Source: Hyphomonadaceae bacterium (GTDB taxonomy: Bacteria; Pseudomonadota; Alphaproteobacteria; Caulobacterales; Hyphomonadaceae). From it: a stretch of 46,115 bases of DNA. The position numbers and the translations under genes are program-made. The stretch covers positions 1 to 46,115 of the forward strand of contig JANQQC010000038.1 of NCBI GenBank assembly GCA_028285145.1, read 5' to 3'. The notes beneath the pieces are model-generated. The model was not told the origin of the DNA and made no database searches. It saw only the letters and a program-made list of their open reading frames with translations. Of the stretch, positions 25,109 through 33,235 are shown piece after piece (the first letter of the stretch is position 1; each line of letters starts with the position of its first letter).

Positions 25109-26641
25109 TCAGGGAATACGCTGGAGCAAGCCAACCAGCCGCTTTGCGTTGGGACTGAACACAGTGTCGGTGAAGTGGGCAGACGCGGCACGTTTCACCG
25201 CCTCGGCGCGGGTTGGGTAGGGCGAAATGAAATTTGTCAGGGACTGAACCTTCAGCCCGTTCGACATGGCGACGGATGCGAGCTGGATAATGTCGCCTGC
25301 GCCTTCACCGACGACTGACGCGCCGACAAGCTTGCCCTTGCGGATGACGAGTTTCACCTCGCCGTCTGTCTTGCCTTCCGCGATGGCGCGGTCGTTCTCA
25401 TCGAATGCGAAGTGAGACACGGAGATTTCATCGCCATGAACCTCGCGGGCTTCAGCTTCGGTCATGCCAAGCTGGGCGACTTCCGGTTGCACATAGGTGA
25501 CAGCGGGCAGGGGGAGGTCGGACGCTTTGGAGAACTGCTTGAACAGCGCCCGGCGAACGAAAACGGAAGCGTGCCAGCCGGCCAGATGGGTGAACTGGCC
25601 TTGTCCGGCGATGTCGCCAAGCGCCCAGACCCGCGGATTGGAGGGTGAGCGCAGCTTGTCTGACACGGTGACGCCGGAGCGGTCATAGTCGACTTTGCCG
25701 GCCTCAAGATCGAGCCCCTCCAGCATGGCGCTGCGGCCGACGGCGACGAGAAGGTGTGTGCCGGAGACCGTCTTGCTCCCACTTTCAGCTTCTGTCTCGA
25801 CGCTTATGGCCCCTTCCGATCCTGACACTTTCACAGCCTTGTGGCCTTCGAGGATGGTGATGCCTTCAGATTTCAGTTGATCGACGGCGATCTTTGCATG
25901 GTCGGCGTCAGCCCGGGCCATGGCGCGGCCCATTTCGATGACAGTGACGTCAGAGCCGAGCCGTCGGAACGCCTGCGCCATTTCCACGCCGATGGGGCCG
26001 CCGCCGAGGATCACCAGATGCTTGGGCTGCTCCGGCAGGGAGAAGACGGTTTCGTTGGTAATGTAGGGGGTCGTTTCGATGCCGGGGATTGGCGGGATGA
26101 AAGCGGTCGAGCCGGTCGCGATGATAATGCGCCGCGCTTTCGTGCGGGTTGAGGCCGAAACAATGGTCTTTGGGTCCGCGAACTTGGCGTGCTCACGGAT
26201 GACGGTCACGCCAAGGCCCTCAAAGCGTTCCTGACTGTCGACCGGCGCGATGGTATCGATTGCCTTCTGGACATGAGCTTTCACAGCTTCCCAGTTCACA
26301 ACGGGTTCGGAAACGGTCACGCCATACTTGGCGGAGTTGCGCGCCTCGTGTGCAGCCTTGGCTGCTGTCAGAAGGGCCTTTGACGGAACGCAACCGTAAT
26401 TGAGGCAGTCGCCGCCCATCTCGGCCTTTTCGTAGAGAACGACATCGAGGCCGAGCATGGCGGCCCCTGCTGCGGCTGAAAGCCCGCCGGAGCCCGCGCC
26501 GATGATCGCAAGGTCGGCCTTGTAGTCGCGTTGTGGAAGCGATCCGGCATTGGTCGGGGCCGGGGATTTGGAAATGCTGTCTGTGTCAGATGTGCCCGAA
26601 ATGGACACGCGGGCATTGGCTGTGTCGCTGGCGGATGTCAT
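25109..26641 (-). CDS. MerA-like pyridine nucleotide-disulfide oxidoreductase
   Basis: This 510-residue FAD/NAD(P)H flavoprotein has an N-terminal Ser/Thr-rich extension of about 38 residues, the FAD fingerprint ADLAIIGAGSGGLSAA, the redox-active pair C79/C84 in GGDCLNYGCVPSKAL, and the nucleotide fold LVILGGGPIGVEMA. The C-terminal catalytic His of lipoamide dehydrogenase (HAHPT) is replaced in SPYPTRAE, where Tyr occupies the position as in mercuric reductase. The Cys-Cys tail and heavy-metal domain of true MerA are missing, so mercury reduction is unlikely. The substrate is unknown. Its start overlaps the stop of the TVP38 gene by one base. Confidence 0.93.
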   Translation of the reverse strand: MTSASDTANARVSISGTSDTDSISKSPAPTNAGSLPQRDYKADLAIIGAGSGGLSAAAGAAMLGLDVVLYEKAEMGGDCLNYGCVPSKALLTAAKAAHEARNSAKYGVTVSEPVVNWEAVKAHVQKAIDTIAPVDSQERFEGLGVTVIREHAKFADPKTIVSASTRTKARRIIIATGSTAFIPPIPGIETTPYITNETVFSLPEQPKHLVILGGGPIGVEMAQAFRRLGSDVTVIEMGRAMARADADHAKIAVDQLKSEGITILEGHKAVKVSGSEGAISVETEAESGSKTVSGTHLLVAVGRSAMLEGLDLEAGKVDYDRSGVTVSDKLRSPSNPRVWALGDIAGQGQFTHLAGWHASVFVRRALFKQFSKASDLPLPAVTYVQPEVAQLGMTEAEAREVHGDEISVSHFAFDENDRAIAEGKTDGEVKLVIRKGKLVGASVVGEGAGDIIQLASVAMSNGLKVQSLTNFISPYPTRAEAVKRAASAHFTDTVFSPNAKRLVGLLQRIP

Positions 26642-27411
26642 CAGGCGGCTCCTTCGACCTTGGCGGCCTTTTTCGAGAAGAGTTTCTTGTAGGCGACCGG
26701 CAGCAGAGCCACGACGCCAAGGGCAATGAAAGCGGGTACAAAGTTTGATGCGAGCGCGCCGATATCGGGTTCGCCGCCTTCAAGCAGCGTGCCTTTTATG
26801 GCTGACCCGATCCAGGTGTAGGCCAGCGTGCCGGGGATGATCCCGAGAAAGGTCGTAATGGCGAAGTCGCGATATTTTGCGCCGAGCAGGGCGGGCGCGA
26901 AGTTCGCCACGGCGAAAGGCACCACTGGAATGAGGCGCAGAGCAAAAAGATAAGACAGCGCGTCCTCATTGAAGCCCTTCTCCATTTTTGTCAGGAACCC
27001 GCCGGCTTTCTCCCGAAGGACCGAGCCGATCGAAGTCTTGGCGGCAAAGAAGAGTACAGACGCGCCGAGCGTTGCGCCGACAACGGTCGCGCCGGCTGCA
27101 ATAAGTGGGACGACGCCAAAGGCAACAGGGAAGAGGAACCCGCCACCAACGGTGAGGGCGCTGCCCGGGATCATGAAAGCGGTGGCCAGGGCATAGATTG
27201 CCACATAGGCCGCCAGCACCAGGAAGAGATTGTCCCGAACCAGCTGGTCCAGCCAGACGGCGTTTTCACTCAGCGATTCAAGAGAGAGATAGGTGTGCCA
27301 GCCCTGTGAAAGGGCGAGGCCAAGGCCCCCAAGGATCACATAAAGCGGCCACAGGCGAACCCAGATGGATCGTTTCGCGGCCGGGGCCGTTTGCTGGTCG
27401 AGATCGGTCAT
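26641..27411 (-). CDS. TVP38/TMEM64 (DedA-superfamily) membrane protein
   Basis: The 256-residue polytopic membrane protein belongs to the TVP38/DedA superfamily, whose members include lipid scramblase/transport functions. Typical features are the re-entrant segment with GSALTVGGGFLFPVAFGV, GATVVGATLGASVLF, LRLIPVVPFAVANFAPALLG and the late IPGTLAYTWIGS. It is the second gene of a minus-strand operon: three bases separate it from the DUF547 gene, and its stop overlaps the flavoprotein start. DUF547, TVP38 and MerA-like genes recur together in bacteria, so a shared envelope redox or lipid role is likely but not defined. Confidence 0.92.
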   Translation of the reverse strand: MTDLDQQTAPAAKRSIWVRLWPLYVILGGLGLALSQGWHTYLSLESLSENAVWLDQLVRDNLFLVLAAYVAIYALATAFMIPGSALTVGGGFLFPVAFGVVPLIAAGATVVGATLGASVLFFAAKTSIGSVLREKAGGFLTKMEKGFNEDALSYLFALRLIPVVPFAVANFAPALLGAKYRDFAITTFLGIIPGTLAYTWIGSAIKGTLLEGGEPDIGALASNFVPAFIALGVVALLPVAYKKLFSKKAAKVEGAA

Positions 27412-27414
27412 TGG

Positions 27415-28206
27415 CTAGCTTTCCGTGTCGTTGAGCGACCAGTCATAGTCGTGTTTGGTAATGCGGGGTTTAGCACGAATCTGCGCGGCGAGGTCTTCGT
27501 CTGCATGTTCGAGCAGGTGCTCGATGACGCCTTCTTTCGATCCGCCGAAGTCTTCGCGGAACCATTTGTAGATTTCCGAGACCTGCAATGTGCCATTGTT
27601 CCGGATGGTCACCCCGCGCGGATGATTGACGTAATCTCGCGCTGCGGCGTCGAGATCTTCGTCCAGCGTGTCAGCTGTCCACGCCTTTGGGAGCAGGTTC
27701 GGGCAGCCGTAGGACGCGCAGTTCACCGCGTAATGGACACGTGGCTCTTCCCATTCCTCACGGAGAATTTCGTGCTCGATATCGTCAAGGGAGACTTCGC
27801 GGCCATCCGCGACGGTTTTCACGTCTTTCCAAGGGCCTATGAAGTAGCCGTCACGGATAGACTTGATCGGATAGCGCTCGATGATGTGCTGAACGGTGAG
27901 TGCGTTGTAGAGGTTCGCCCAGGCCGCGAACTGCTCGTCTTCAGACAATGCATCGATATCGAGGTCCTCGAACGAGGCAATGTAGGCGTTCAGGGCGGCG
28001 CTATCGGCGGCATTGGCCTTCAGGGCGGCATAATTGACGCGATTTACGCCATCATCGGAGACCTCGACGTAAGTGCCCAAAAGGCGGGTCCAGTCTGCGT
28101 GGCTTTCCTGCGTCATGCTCGTCTCCACGGTGGTGTCGAGGGTGTCTGCCGCGGCCAGAACAGGCGCGCCGACAAGAGTGGCTGCGATAATTGTAGATCG
28201 GATCAT
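27415..28206 (-). CDS. Secreted DUF547 protein
   Basis: The 263-residue exported protein has signal peptide MIRSTIIAATLVGAPVLAAA. The DUF547 domain has the characteristic WANLYNALTVQHIIERYP, HEILREEW and YAVNCASYGCPNL, where the Asn-Cys/Cys-Pro motif is invariant in the family. DUF547 may have a papain-like or transglutaminase-like fold; its activity is undetermined. The start is ATG at 28206 with AAAAGGGG upstream; the frame is open further 5' but that part is basic junk overlapping rpmH. It heads the operon with TVP38, flavoprotein and histidine kinase. Confidence 0.92.
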   Translation of the reverse strand: MIRSTIIAATLVGAPVLAAADTLDTTVETSMTQESHADWTRLLGTYVEVSDDGVNRVNYAALKANAADSAALNAYIASFEDLDIDALSEDEQFAAWANLYNALTVQHIIERYPIKSIRDGYFIGPWKDVKTVADGREVSLDDIEHEILREEWEEPRVHYAVNCASYGCPNLLPKAWTADTLDEDLDAAARDYVNHPRGVTIRNNGTLQVSEIYKWFREDFGGSKEGVIEHLLEHADEDLAAQIRAKPRITKHDYDWSLNDTES

Positions 28207-28328
28207 GATGCCTGCCCCTTTTCGTCTGCAGTGGAGCGGATATAGCTCAGCGGCGGGCGAGCGCTCATCACGCCTTCCGCAAGCTGGGTCACGCCCTTGT
28301 GAGGGTGTTTGTGAGGTGCCGGAGCGGC

Positions 28329-28357
28329 TTGACCGGGCAGGCCTCAATCTGTAATGA
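28329..28357 (+). promoter_or_regulatory. Sigma-70 promoter of rpmH operon
   Basis: TTGACC and TAATGA are separated by exactly 17 bases. The -10 box ends 45 bases upstream of the rpmH ATG in the 196-base divergent region. This is the strongest housekeeping promoter seen in the window, fitting a ribosomal protein gene. Confidence 0.75.
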
Positions 28358-28402
28358 CACGCGCTTTCCGATGACCGGTTCCGAGACAAGAGGCGTAAGC
28401 CC

Positions 28403-28552
28403 ATGAAACGTACATTCCAGCCCAGCCGCCTGAAGCGTGCCCGCCGCCACGGTTTCCGTGCGCGCATGTCCGATAAGAACGGACGTAAAGTGCTTGCCCG
28501 CCGCCGCGCGAAGGGCCGCAAGCGCCTGTCTGCATCAGGCACGGGGCGCTAG
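28403..28552 (+). CDS. rpmH: 50S ribosomal protein L34
   Basis: The 49-residue ribosomal protein L34 is a basic component of the large subunit. [20 protein letters not shown] followed by the R/K-rich helix [18 protein letters not shown] is diagnostic. It is a few residues longer at the C-terminus (SGTGR) than the common 44-residue form. It is followed by rnpA after 18 bases, the standard order. An excellent promoter lies upstream; the Shine-Dalgarno is weak. Confidence 0.97.
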   Translation: MKRTFQPSRLKRARRHGFRARMSDKNGRKVLARRRAKGRKRLSASGTGR

Positions 28553-28557
28553 GCGCC

Positions 28558-28570
28558 GGGGCCACGCCCC
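28558..28570 (+). other. Hairpin abutting the rnpA start codon
   Basis: GGGGC-CAC-GCCCC ends on the base immediately before the rnpA ATG and occupies the place of a Shine-Dalgarno. It could throttle rnpA relative to rpmH or make rnpA translation depend on coupling; the stem is short (5 bp). Confidence 0.35.
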
Positions 28571-28954
28571 ATGACCGATTCGCCAGAAGCAAAACCAGTT
28601 GAGGTCGAGCGCCTGAAGCGCCGGCCTCAATTTCTTTTTGTGCGCGGTGGACACGCCGCACGGAAGAAGACGGTGGTCGTACAGGGCCGCCGCCGCGCTG
28701 CCCAGGGTCGGGTAGGGGCTGGTTTCACGGCGACGAAGAAGATTGGGAATGCTGTGGTGCGCAATCGTGCCAAACGACGGATGCGCGAGGCGGCCCGCGC
28801 GCTTCTGCCCCTTCATGGCAAGCCCGGTTGCGACTATGTCTTTATTGCACGGATGGACACCGCTGACATCGCGTGGCCCCGTTTGCTTGACGATATGGAA
28901 GCGGCGCTGATAACCCTCGCCGCGCGGCTCACCGATACAGGACAAGCGGCTTAA
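28571..28954 (+). CDS. rnpA: Ribonuclease P protein component
   Basis: The 127-residue protein subunit of RNase P supports RNA-catalysed maturation of tRNA 5' ends. The signature ATKKIGNAVVRNRAKRRMRE (the RNR motif) and FVRGGHAARKKTVVVQ are clear. The first 14 residues before LKRRPQFLFVR are an acidic extension. No Shine-Dalgarno is seen; a GC hairpin abuts the ATG. yidC follows after 21 bases, with no yidD gene between them. Confidence 0.96.
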   Translation: MTDSPEAKPVEVERLKRRPQFLFVRGGHAARKKTVVVQGRRRAAQGRVGAGFTATKKIGNAVVRNRAKRRMREAARALLPLHGKPGCDYVFIARMDTADIAWPRLLDDMEAALITLAARLTDTGQAA

Positions 28955-28975
28955 TCCCCGACCGGACAAGGCTTC

Positions 28976-30841
28976 ATGGAAAAAGAAGACCAGCGCAATT
29001 TTCTCATCGCCATGGTGCTGATGATTGGCTTTATCTGGGCCTATCAGACCTTTGTTGTGGACCCTGAAGTCCGCGCGAACCAGGCTGCGCGTGAGGCGGC
29101 GGCTGCCCTTGAGGCTGAGAGTGCGGACGTCGGTGACGCGATTGTCGACCCGATGCTCGCCGAGCCGGAAGCGTCAATTGTTGAACCTGACATCGAAACC
29201 GCTCTCTCGGATGGTAGCCGCGTGTCATTCGATGCGAACAGCATTGATGGTAGCGTGCGCGTTACAGGTGCTAGAATCGACGATGTAAGCCTCAAACGTC
29301 ACTTCCTAACCGTTGAGCAACGGGCTGAGTTGAGGCTCTTTCGACCAGATACGATCGAGTTCGGCGATCACACCTACTACGCCACCTATGGATGGCGAAG
29401 CGAAGGCTCTGCCGGCGACGGATTCGTTACGCCTGACAGTGAATGGTCCGTTGTTTCTGCCGGGGACTTATCCGAAGGAAATCCTCTGGTCTTAATGTTG
29501 GATCTTTCCAGGGTGAAAGTGGTCCGGACAATAACCCTTGATGAGAACTACATGTTCTCTTTCGAGGATCAGGTGACCAATGAAGGCGATGCACTCATCC
29601 AAGTCGAACCATATGGCATCATTCGGCGCCGCGGTGAGTGGCGGGATTTTCTGGAGGCGACAGACCCCGGCTCCGCGCGCGATAGTGCGATCGTGCATCA
29701 AGGTCTGATTGGTGTGATCGATGGTGATCTGACCCTGCGCAAGTACAAGGGGTTGAGCGAGGGTAAGGGCATCAAGGGTGAAACCTCGTCAGATCAGGGC
29801 GGCTGGATTGGTTTTACGGACAAGTACTGGATGGGTGCGCTTATCCCGGAACAGGCGCGTCCGTTCGAGGTCTCGTTTGATCCAGACGCTAACGGTCAAG
29901 AGCAAGGCCGTGGTTACATGGAAATTAAGACCGAGGGCGCTGAGTATGGCATTGCGCCGGGTCAAACGATTACCGCCACCAATCGCATTTTTGCTGGGGC
30001 AAAGGAGCTCGAAGTTCTCAAGGACTATGAAGAAGAGTTTGGCATCCCCCGCTTTGACGATGCGGTGGACTGGGGGTTCCTCTACTTCCTGACCAAACCG
30101 TTCTTTACCGTTCTGCTCTGGCTGAAGGGCCAGCTTGGTTCATTCGGCTGGGCGATCCTGGCGTTCACCATTCTCGTCAAGATTCCGCTGATCCCGCTCT
30201 ACAATACGAGCTTCAAGGCCATGGCGAAGATGAAGAAACTCGCCGAGCCGATGAAGGAAATCCGCGAGCGCTTTGCTGCTGATCCCAAGCGCCAGCAGCA
30301 GGAGATCATGAAGCTCTACCAGAAGGAGAAGGCCAACCCTGTTGCTGGTTGCCTGCCCATTCTGGCGACTATCCCGATTTTCTATGCGCTCTACAAAACC
30401 CTGTTCGTGACGTTGGAAATGCGCCACGAGCCATTCGCTTACATTCAGGACCTGTCGGCACCGGACCCGACCGCGATCGGTAACCTGTTCGGTCTGATCC
30501 CGTTCTATTCGGGCGCGGATGTGAAATCGATTCCGATCCTCGGCCTGATCATCGGGATCGGCGTGCTGCCGCTGCTCTATGGGGTGACCATGGCGGCCCT
30601 GCAAAGCCTGAACCCGCCGCCGCCCGATCCGATGCAGCGCCGGATCATCATGCTGCTGCCGATCATCTTCACCTTCGTGTTCGCAGGCTTTGCCGCCGGC
30701 CTCGTGCTCTACTGGGTCTGGAACAATGTGCTGACCATGATCCAGCAATACTACATCATGCGCCGCAACGGGGCTGAGACCGAGATTGGCAAGTTCATTG
30801 CGACCCGGCTCGGCCGCAAGAAAGATCCGGAGTCCAGTTGA
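28976..30841 (+). CDS. yidC: Membrane protein insertase YidC
   Basis: The 621-residue insertase places proteins in the inner membrane alone or with SecYEG. It has an N-terminal membrane helix (residues 9-27), a large periplasmic P1 domain (about 60-350) and the conserved core. The core includes the cytoplasmic helix KAMAKMKKLAEPMKEIRERF, KANPVAGCLPILATIPIFYAL and the final helices, with a short tail RKKDPESS. The positively charged groove Arg is in LYNTSFKAM/KEIRERF surroundings. Codon use changes inside the gene: from about 29,200 to 29,560 the P1 region uses TTA, CTA, AGA, AGG and ATA, rare elsewhere in the window. Its TGA overlaps the TTG start of engB. Confidence 0.97.
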   Translation: MEKEDQRNFLIAMVLMIGFIWAYQTFVVDPEVRANQAAREAAAALEAESADVGDAIVDPMLAEPEASIVEPDIETALSDGSRVSFDANSIDGSVRVTGARIDDVSLKRHFLTVEQRAELRLFRPDTIEFGDHTYYATYGWRSEGSAGDGFVTPDSEWSVVSAGDLSEGNPLVLMLDLSRVKVVRTITLDENYMFSFEDQVTNEGDALIQVEPYGIIRRRGEWRDFLEATDPGSARDSAIVHQGLIGVIDGDLTLRKYKGLSEGKGIKGETSSDQGGWIGFTDKYWMGALIPEQARPFEVSFDPDANGQEQGRGYMEIKTEGAEYGIAPGQTITATNRIFAGAKELEVLKDYEEEFGIPRFDDAVDWGFLYFLTKPFFTVLLWLKGQLGSFGWAILAFTILVKIPLIPLYNTSFKAMAKMKKLAEPMKEIRERFAADPKRQQQEIMKLYQKEKANPVAGCLPILATIPIFYALYKTLFVTLEMRHEPFAYIQDLSAPDPTAIGNLFGLIPFYSGADVKSIPILGLIIGIGVLPLLYGVTMAALQSLNPPPPDPMQRRIIMLLPIIFTFVFAGFAAGLVLYWVWNNVLTMIQQYYIMRRNGAETEIGKFIATRLGRKKDPESS

Positions 30842-31467
30842 CCGCAGATGAGGCACTGATCGAGCGCGGCCGGGTTCTGTTTGCGGGCCCCGTTGAGTTC
30901 GTCAAAGGCGTTGTTTCCATGCGCGACCTGCCCGGCGATGACCGCGCCGAGGTCGCCTTTGCCGGCCGGTCCAATGTCGGCAAATCCTCTCTGATCAACG
31001 CGCTGACTAATCGCAAGGGGTTGGCGCGGGCATCGGCCGAGCCCGGACGGACGCGCGAGATCAACTATTTCGAGATGGGCGATAAATCCCTCTATCTCGT
31101 TGACCTGCCGGGCTTTGGATATGCCAAGGTGTCCCGCACGCAGGCAGAGGCCTGGATGCGTCTGACGCGTCAATATCTGAGGGGACGTGTCTCCCTGAGG
31201 CGGGTGTTTCTCCTGATCGACGCCCGGCGCGGGATCATGGATCCCGACCGCGAAGTCATGGACCTGCTCGACGAGTCGGCGGTGGTTTATCAGGTCGTCC
31301 TGACCAAATGCGACAAGCTGAAGACGTTTGAGGTTGAGAAGGTTGCGGAAGCGACAGAAGCAATCCTGAAAACACGCGCGGCCGCCCACCCAGTTGTCAT
31401 GCGGACGTCTTCGGAGAAAGGATGGGGTCTGCTGGAATTACGGGCCGAGATTGTCGGTCTCATCTGA
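30838..31467 (+). CDS. engB: Ribosome biogenesis GTPase EngB (YihA/YsxC)
   Basis: This 209-residue TRAFAC GTPase is essential for 50S subunit assembly in many bacteria. The GTPase motifs are all present: G1 GRSNVGKSS, G3 DLPGFGYA, G4 TKCDK and G5 SSEKG, with the family RTREINYFE switch. The start is TTG overlapping the yidC stop (TTGA), with GGAG 5 bases upstream; this coupling is consistent with the rpmH-rnpA-yidC-engB operon. Length is typical. Confidence 0.96.
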   Translation: MTADEALIERGRVLFAGPVEFVKGVVSMRDLPGDDRAEVAFAGRSNVGKSSLINALTNRKGLARASAEPGRTREINYFEMGDKSLYLVDLPGFGYAKVSRTQAEAWMRLTRQYLRGRVSLRRVFLLIDARRGIMDPDREVMDLLDESAVVYQVVLTKCDKLKTFEVEKVAEATEAILKTRAAAHPVVMRTSSEKGWGLLELRAEIVGLI

Positions 31468-31485
31468 CGAACAGGGAAGGCGGCC

Positions 31486-31944
31486 ATGGTTGAGATACGA
31501 GACGGCGACCTGACAAAACCTGATGTGCTGGCGCTCCTGCAAACACATGCTGATCTCATGTTGAGCGTTTCGCCGCCAGGGAGCTGTCACTTCCTTCCAG
31601 CTGAAGGGCTGGCGCGGGAAGAGATCACCTTCTGGGAAATGCACGATGATGGCGTGCTCGTGGGCTGTGGCGCACTGCAGGCACTGGGGGACAATCAAGG
31701 CGAGATCAAATCCATGCATGTGCGGGAAGACCGGCGCGGCCGCGGCCTATCTCGCGTGATGCTGGAACATATTCTCAATGAGGCGCGGGCGAGGGGCTAT
31801 TCGAAGCTAAATCTAGAGACAGGATCCGTGGCGGCGTTCGAGCCGGCCCGCGGGCTCTACGAGGCCTATGGCTTCAACCGCTGCGGTCCGTTCGGGTCCT
31901 ATAGCGAAGATCCGCACAGCACCTTCATGTCGCTGGATCTCTAA
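31486..31944 (+). CDS. GNAT-family N-acetyltransferase
   Basis: The 152-residue acetyltransferase has acetyl-CoA-binding motif A IKSMHVREDRRGRGLSRVML (Q/R-x-x-G-x-G/A type) and the C-terminal Y in GLYEAYGFNRCGPF. It is of the YitI/putative acetyltransferase type with the conserved FLPAEGLAREEITFW entry region. The substrate is unknown. It is 18 bases after engB. The stop overlaps the stop of the convergent YjbR gene in CTAA. Confidence 0.92.
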   Translation: MVEIRDGDLTKPDVLALLQTHADLMLSVSPPGSCHFLPAEGLAREEITFWEMHDDGVLVGCGALQALGDNQGEIKSMHVREDRRGRGLSRVMLEHILNEARARGYSKLNLETGSVAAFEPARGLYEAYGFNRCGPFGSYSEDPHSTFMSLDL

Positions 31945-32288
31945 GTGTCGAATGGCGCAAGCAACCCTTGGGTCTTCTTCGGCAGTTTTGCCCGAACGAT
32001 CCTGTAGGCATCCGTGAGGCGGGCTTTCAGCTCATTGTTGGGGACGGCGCCGGGTTTCACGGTTACCCATTTCGCGCGCGCCAGATAGCGGGCCGGTTCT
32101 GCAACGCCGCTTTCGATGAGCATTTCGAAGGCATCTTCAGAGCATTTGAATGACAGGCCTTTGCCGTCTGGCCCGTGGGCGCAGAACATCTTTTCCGCGA
32201 TGGTGTAACAGTGATCATCGCCCCATTTCAGCGAATAGGCGGCGTCCGGCAGGGACAGGCAGTGAGCTTTGATCTCGTCTGGTGTCAT
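31941..32288 (-). CDS. MmcQ/YjbR-family DNA-binding-like protein
   Basis: The 115-residue protein is of the MmcQ/YjbR family (CyaY-like fold, reported DNA-binding-type members). [19 protein letters not shown] at the N-terminus and [19 protein letters not shown] plus [20 protein letters not shown] are hallmarks. The ATG at 32288 is preferred because the 25 residues before it look non-coding and overlap the argB region. It is a single minus-strand gene opposing the engB-argB cluster. Its cellular role is not established. Confidence 0.92.
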   Translation of the reverse strand: MTPDEIKAHCLSLPDAAYSLKWGDDHCYTIAEKMFCAHGPDGKGLSFKCSEDAFEMLIESGVAEPARYLARAKWVTVKPGAVPNNELKARLTDAYRIVRAKLPKKTQGLLAPFDT

Positions 32289-32335
32289 CGCGCCAGCATA
32301 GCCTAACAAACCGAACCGCGCTAAGGAGCGCCGCG

Positions 32336-33235
32336 ATGGCCGATACAGACTTTGAAACCGCACAATTCACGGCTCGGACACTGTCCGAAGCGCTGCCCTA
32401 TATTCAGCGCTATGACCGCCAGACCATCGTTATCAAATATGGCGGCCACGCCATGGTGGACGAAGCGCTGGCCAGGAGCTTTGCGCGCGATGTCGTTCTG
32501 CTGAAGCATCTGGGGATCAACCCGGTCGTGGTTCATGGTGGTGGGCCGCAGATTGGCGGGATGCTGGAGCGGCTGGGTATCCAGTCCGAGTTCAAGGCCG
32601 GGCTGCGCGTCACCGATGAAGCCACGGTCGAGGTCGTCGAGATGGTCCTGTCCGGGGCGATCAACAAGACGATTGTCCGCGCGATCAACTCTGCCGGCGG
32701 CAAGGCGGTGGGATTGTCGGGCTCGGATGCCGGTCTCATCCGCGCCGTGAAAGCTGAAGGCAAGTCCCGCGATCCTGACAGCCATATCGAGCAGGTGGTT
32801 GATCTTGGGTTCGTGGGGGAACCGAAAGCGATTGATCCTTCGGTGCTGAATGCGTTGTCCGCGGCTGATGATGATCTCATCCCTGTCGTCGCCCCGGTTG
32901 GCGTCGGTGATGATGGCAGCCGTTACAACATCAATGCGGATACGGCTGCGGGGGCTGTCGCTGCAGCGTTGGGTGCAAGCCGGTTACTCCTGCTGACCGA
33001 TGTGGCTGGTGTGCTCGACAAGGACGGCAAGCTGATCCGCGAGATTCCGCGCAATCGCGTGTCGTCTCTCATCGAAGACGGCACAGCTGCGGGTGGGATG
33101 ATACCAAAGCTTGAAACGGCGGGCAGAGCCGTGGATCATGGTGTCGGGGCGGCTGTCATTCTTGACGGGCGTGCGCCGCACGCCCTGCTTATGGAGCTGT
33201 TTACAGAGCATGGTGCCGGTACGTTTATTTCTTAG
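32336..33235 (+). CDS. argB: Acetylglutamate kinase
   Basis: The 299-residue amino acid kinase is the second step of arginine synthesis, phosphorylating N-acetylglutamate with [14 protein letters not shown] is the nucleotide/phosphate loop, [13 protein letters not shown] the substrate loop, and [17 protein letters not shown] the second nucleotide site. The start is the ATG at 32336, with AAGGAG at 32323-32328; a longer frame upstream is not used. Its end overlaps the start of the DUF1036 protein by 26 bases. Confidence 0.97.
   Translation: MADTDFETAQFTARTLSEALPYIQRYDRQTIVIKYGGHAMVDEALARSFARDVVLLKHLGINPVVVHGGGPQIGGMLERLGIQSEFKAGLRVTDEATVEVVEMVLSGAINKTIVRAINSAGGKAVGLSGSDAGLIRAVKAEGKSRDPDSHIEQVVDLGFVGEPKAIDPSVLNALSAADDDLIPVVAPVGVGDDGSRYNINADTAAGAVAAALGASRLLLLTDVAGVLDKDGKLIREIPRNRVSSLIEDGTAAGGMIPKLETAGRAVDHGVGAAVILDGRAPHALLMELFTEHGAGTFIS

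Noticed and set aside
27391..28245. A 284-codon plus-strand frame opposite the DUF547 gene
   Set aside because: Shadow of the DUF547 gene, which has a signal peptide and family motifs.
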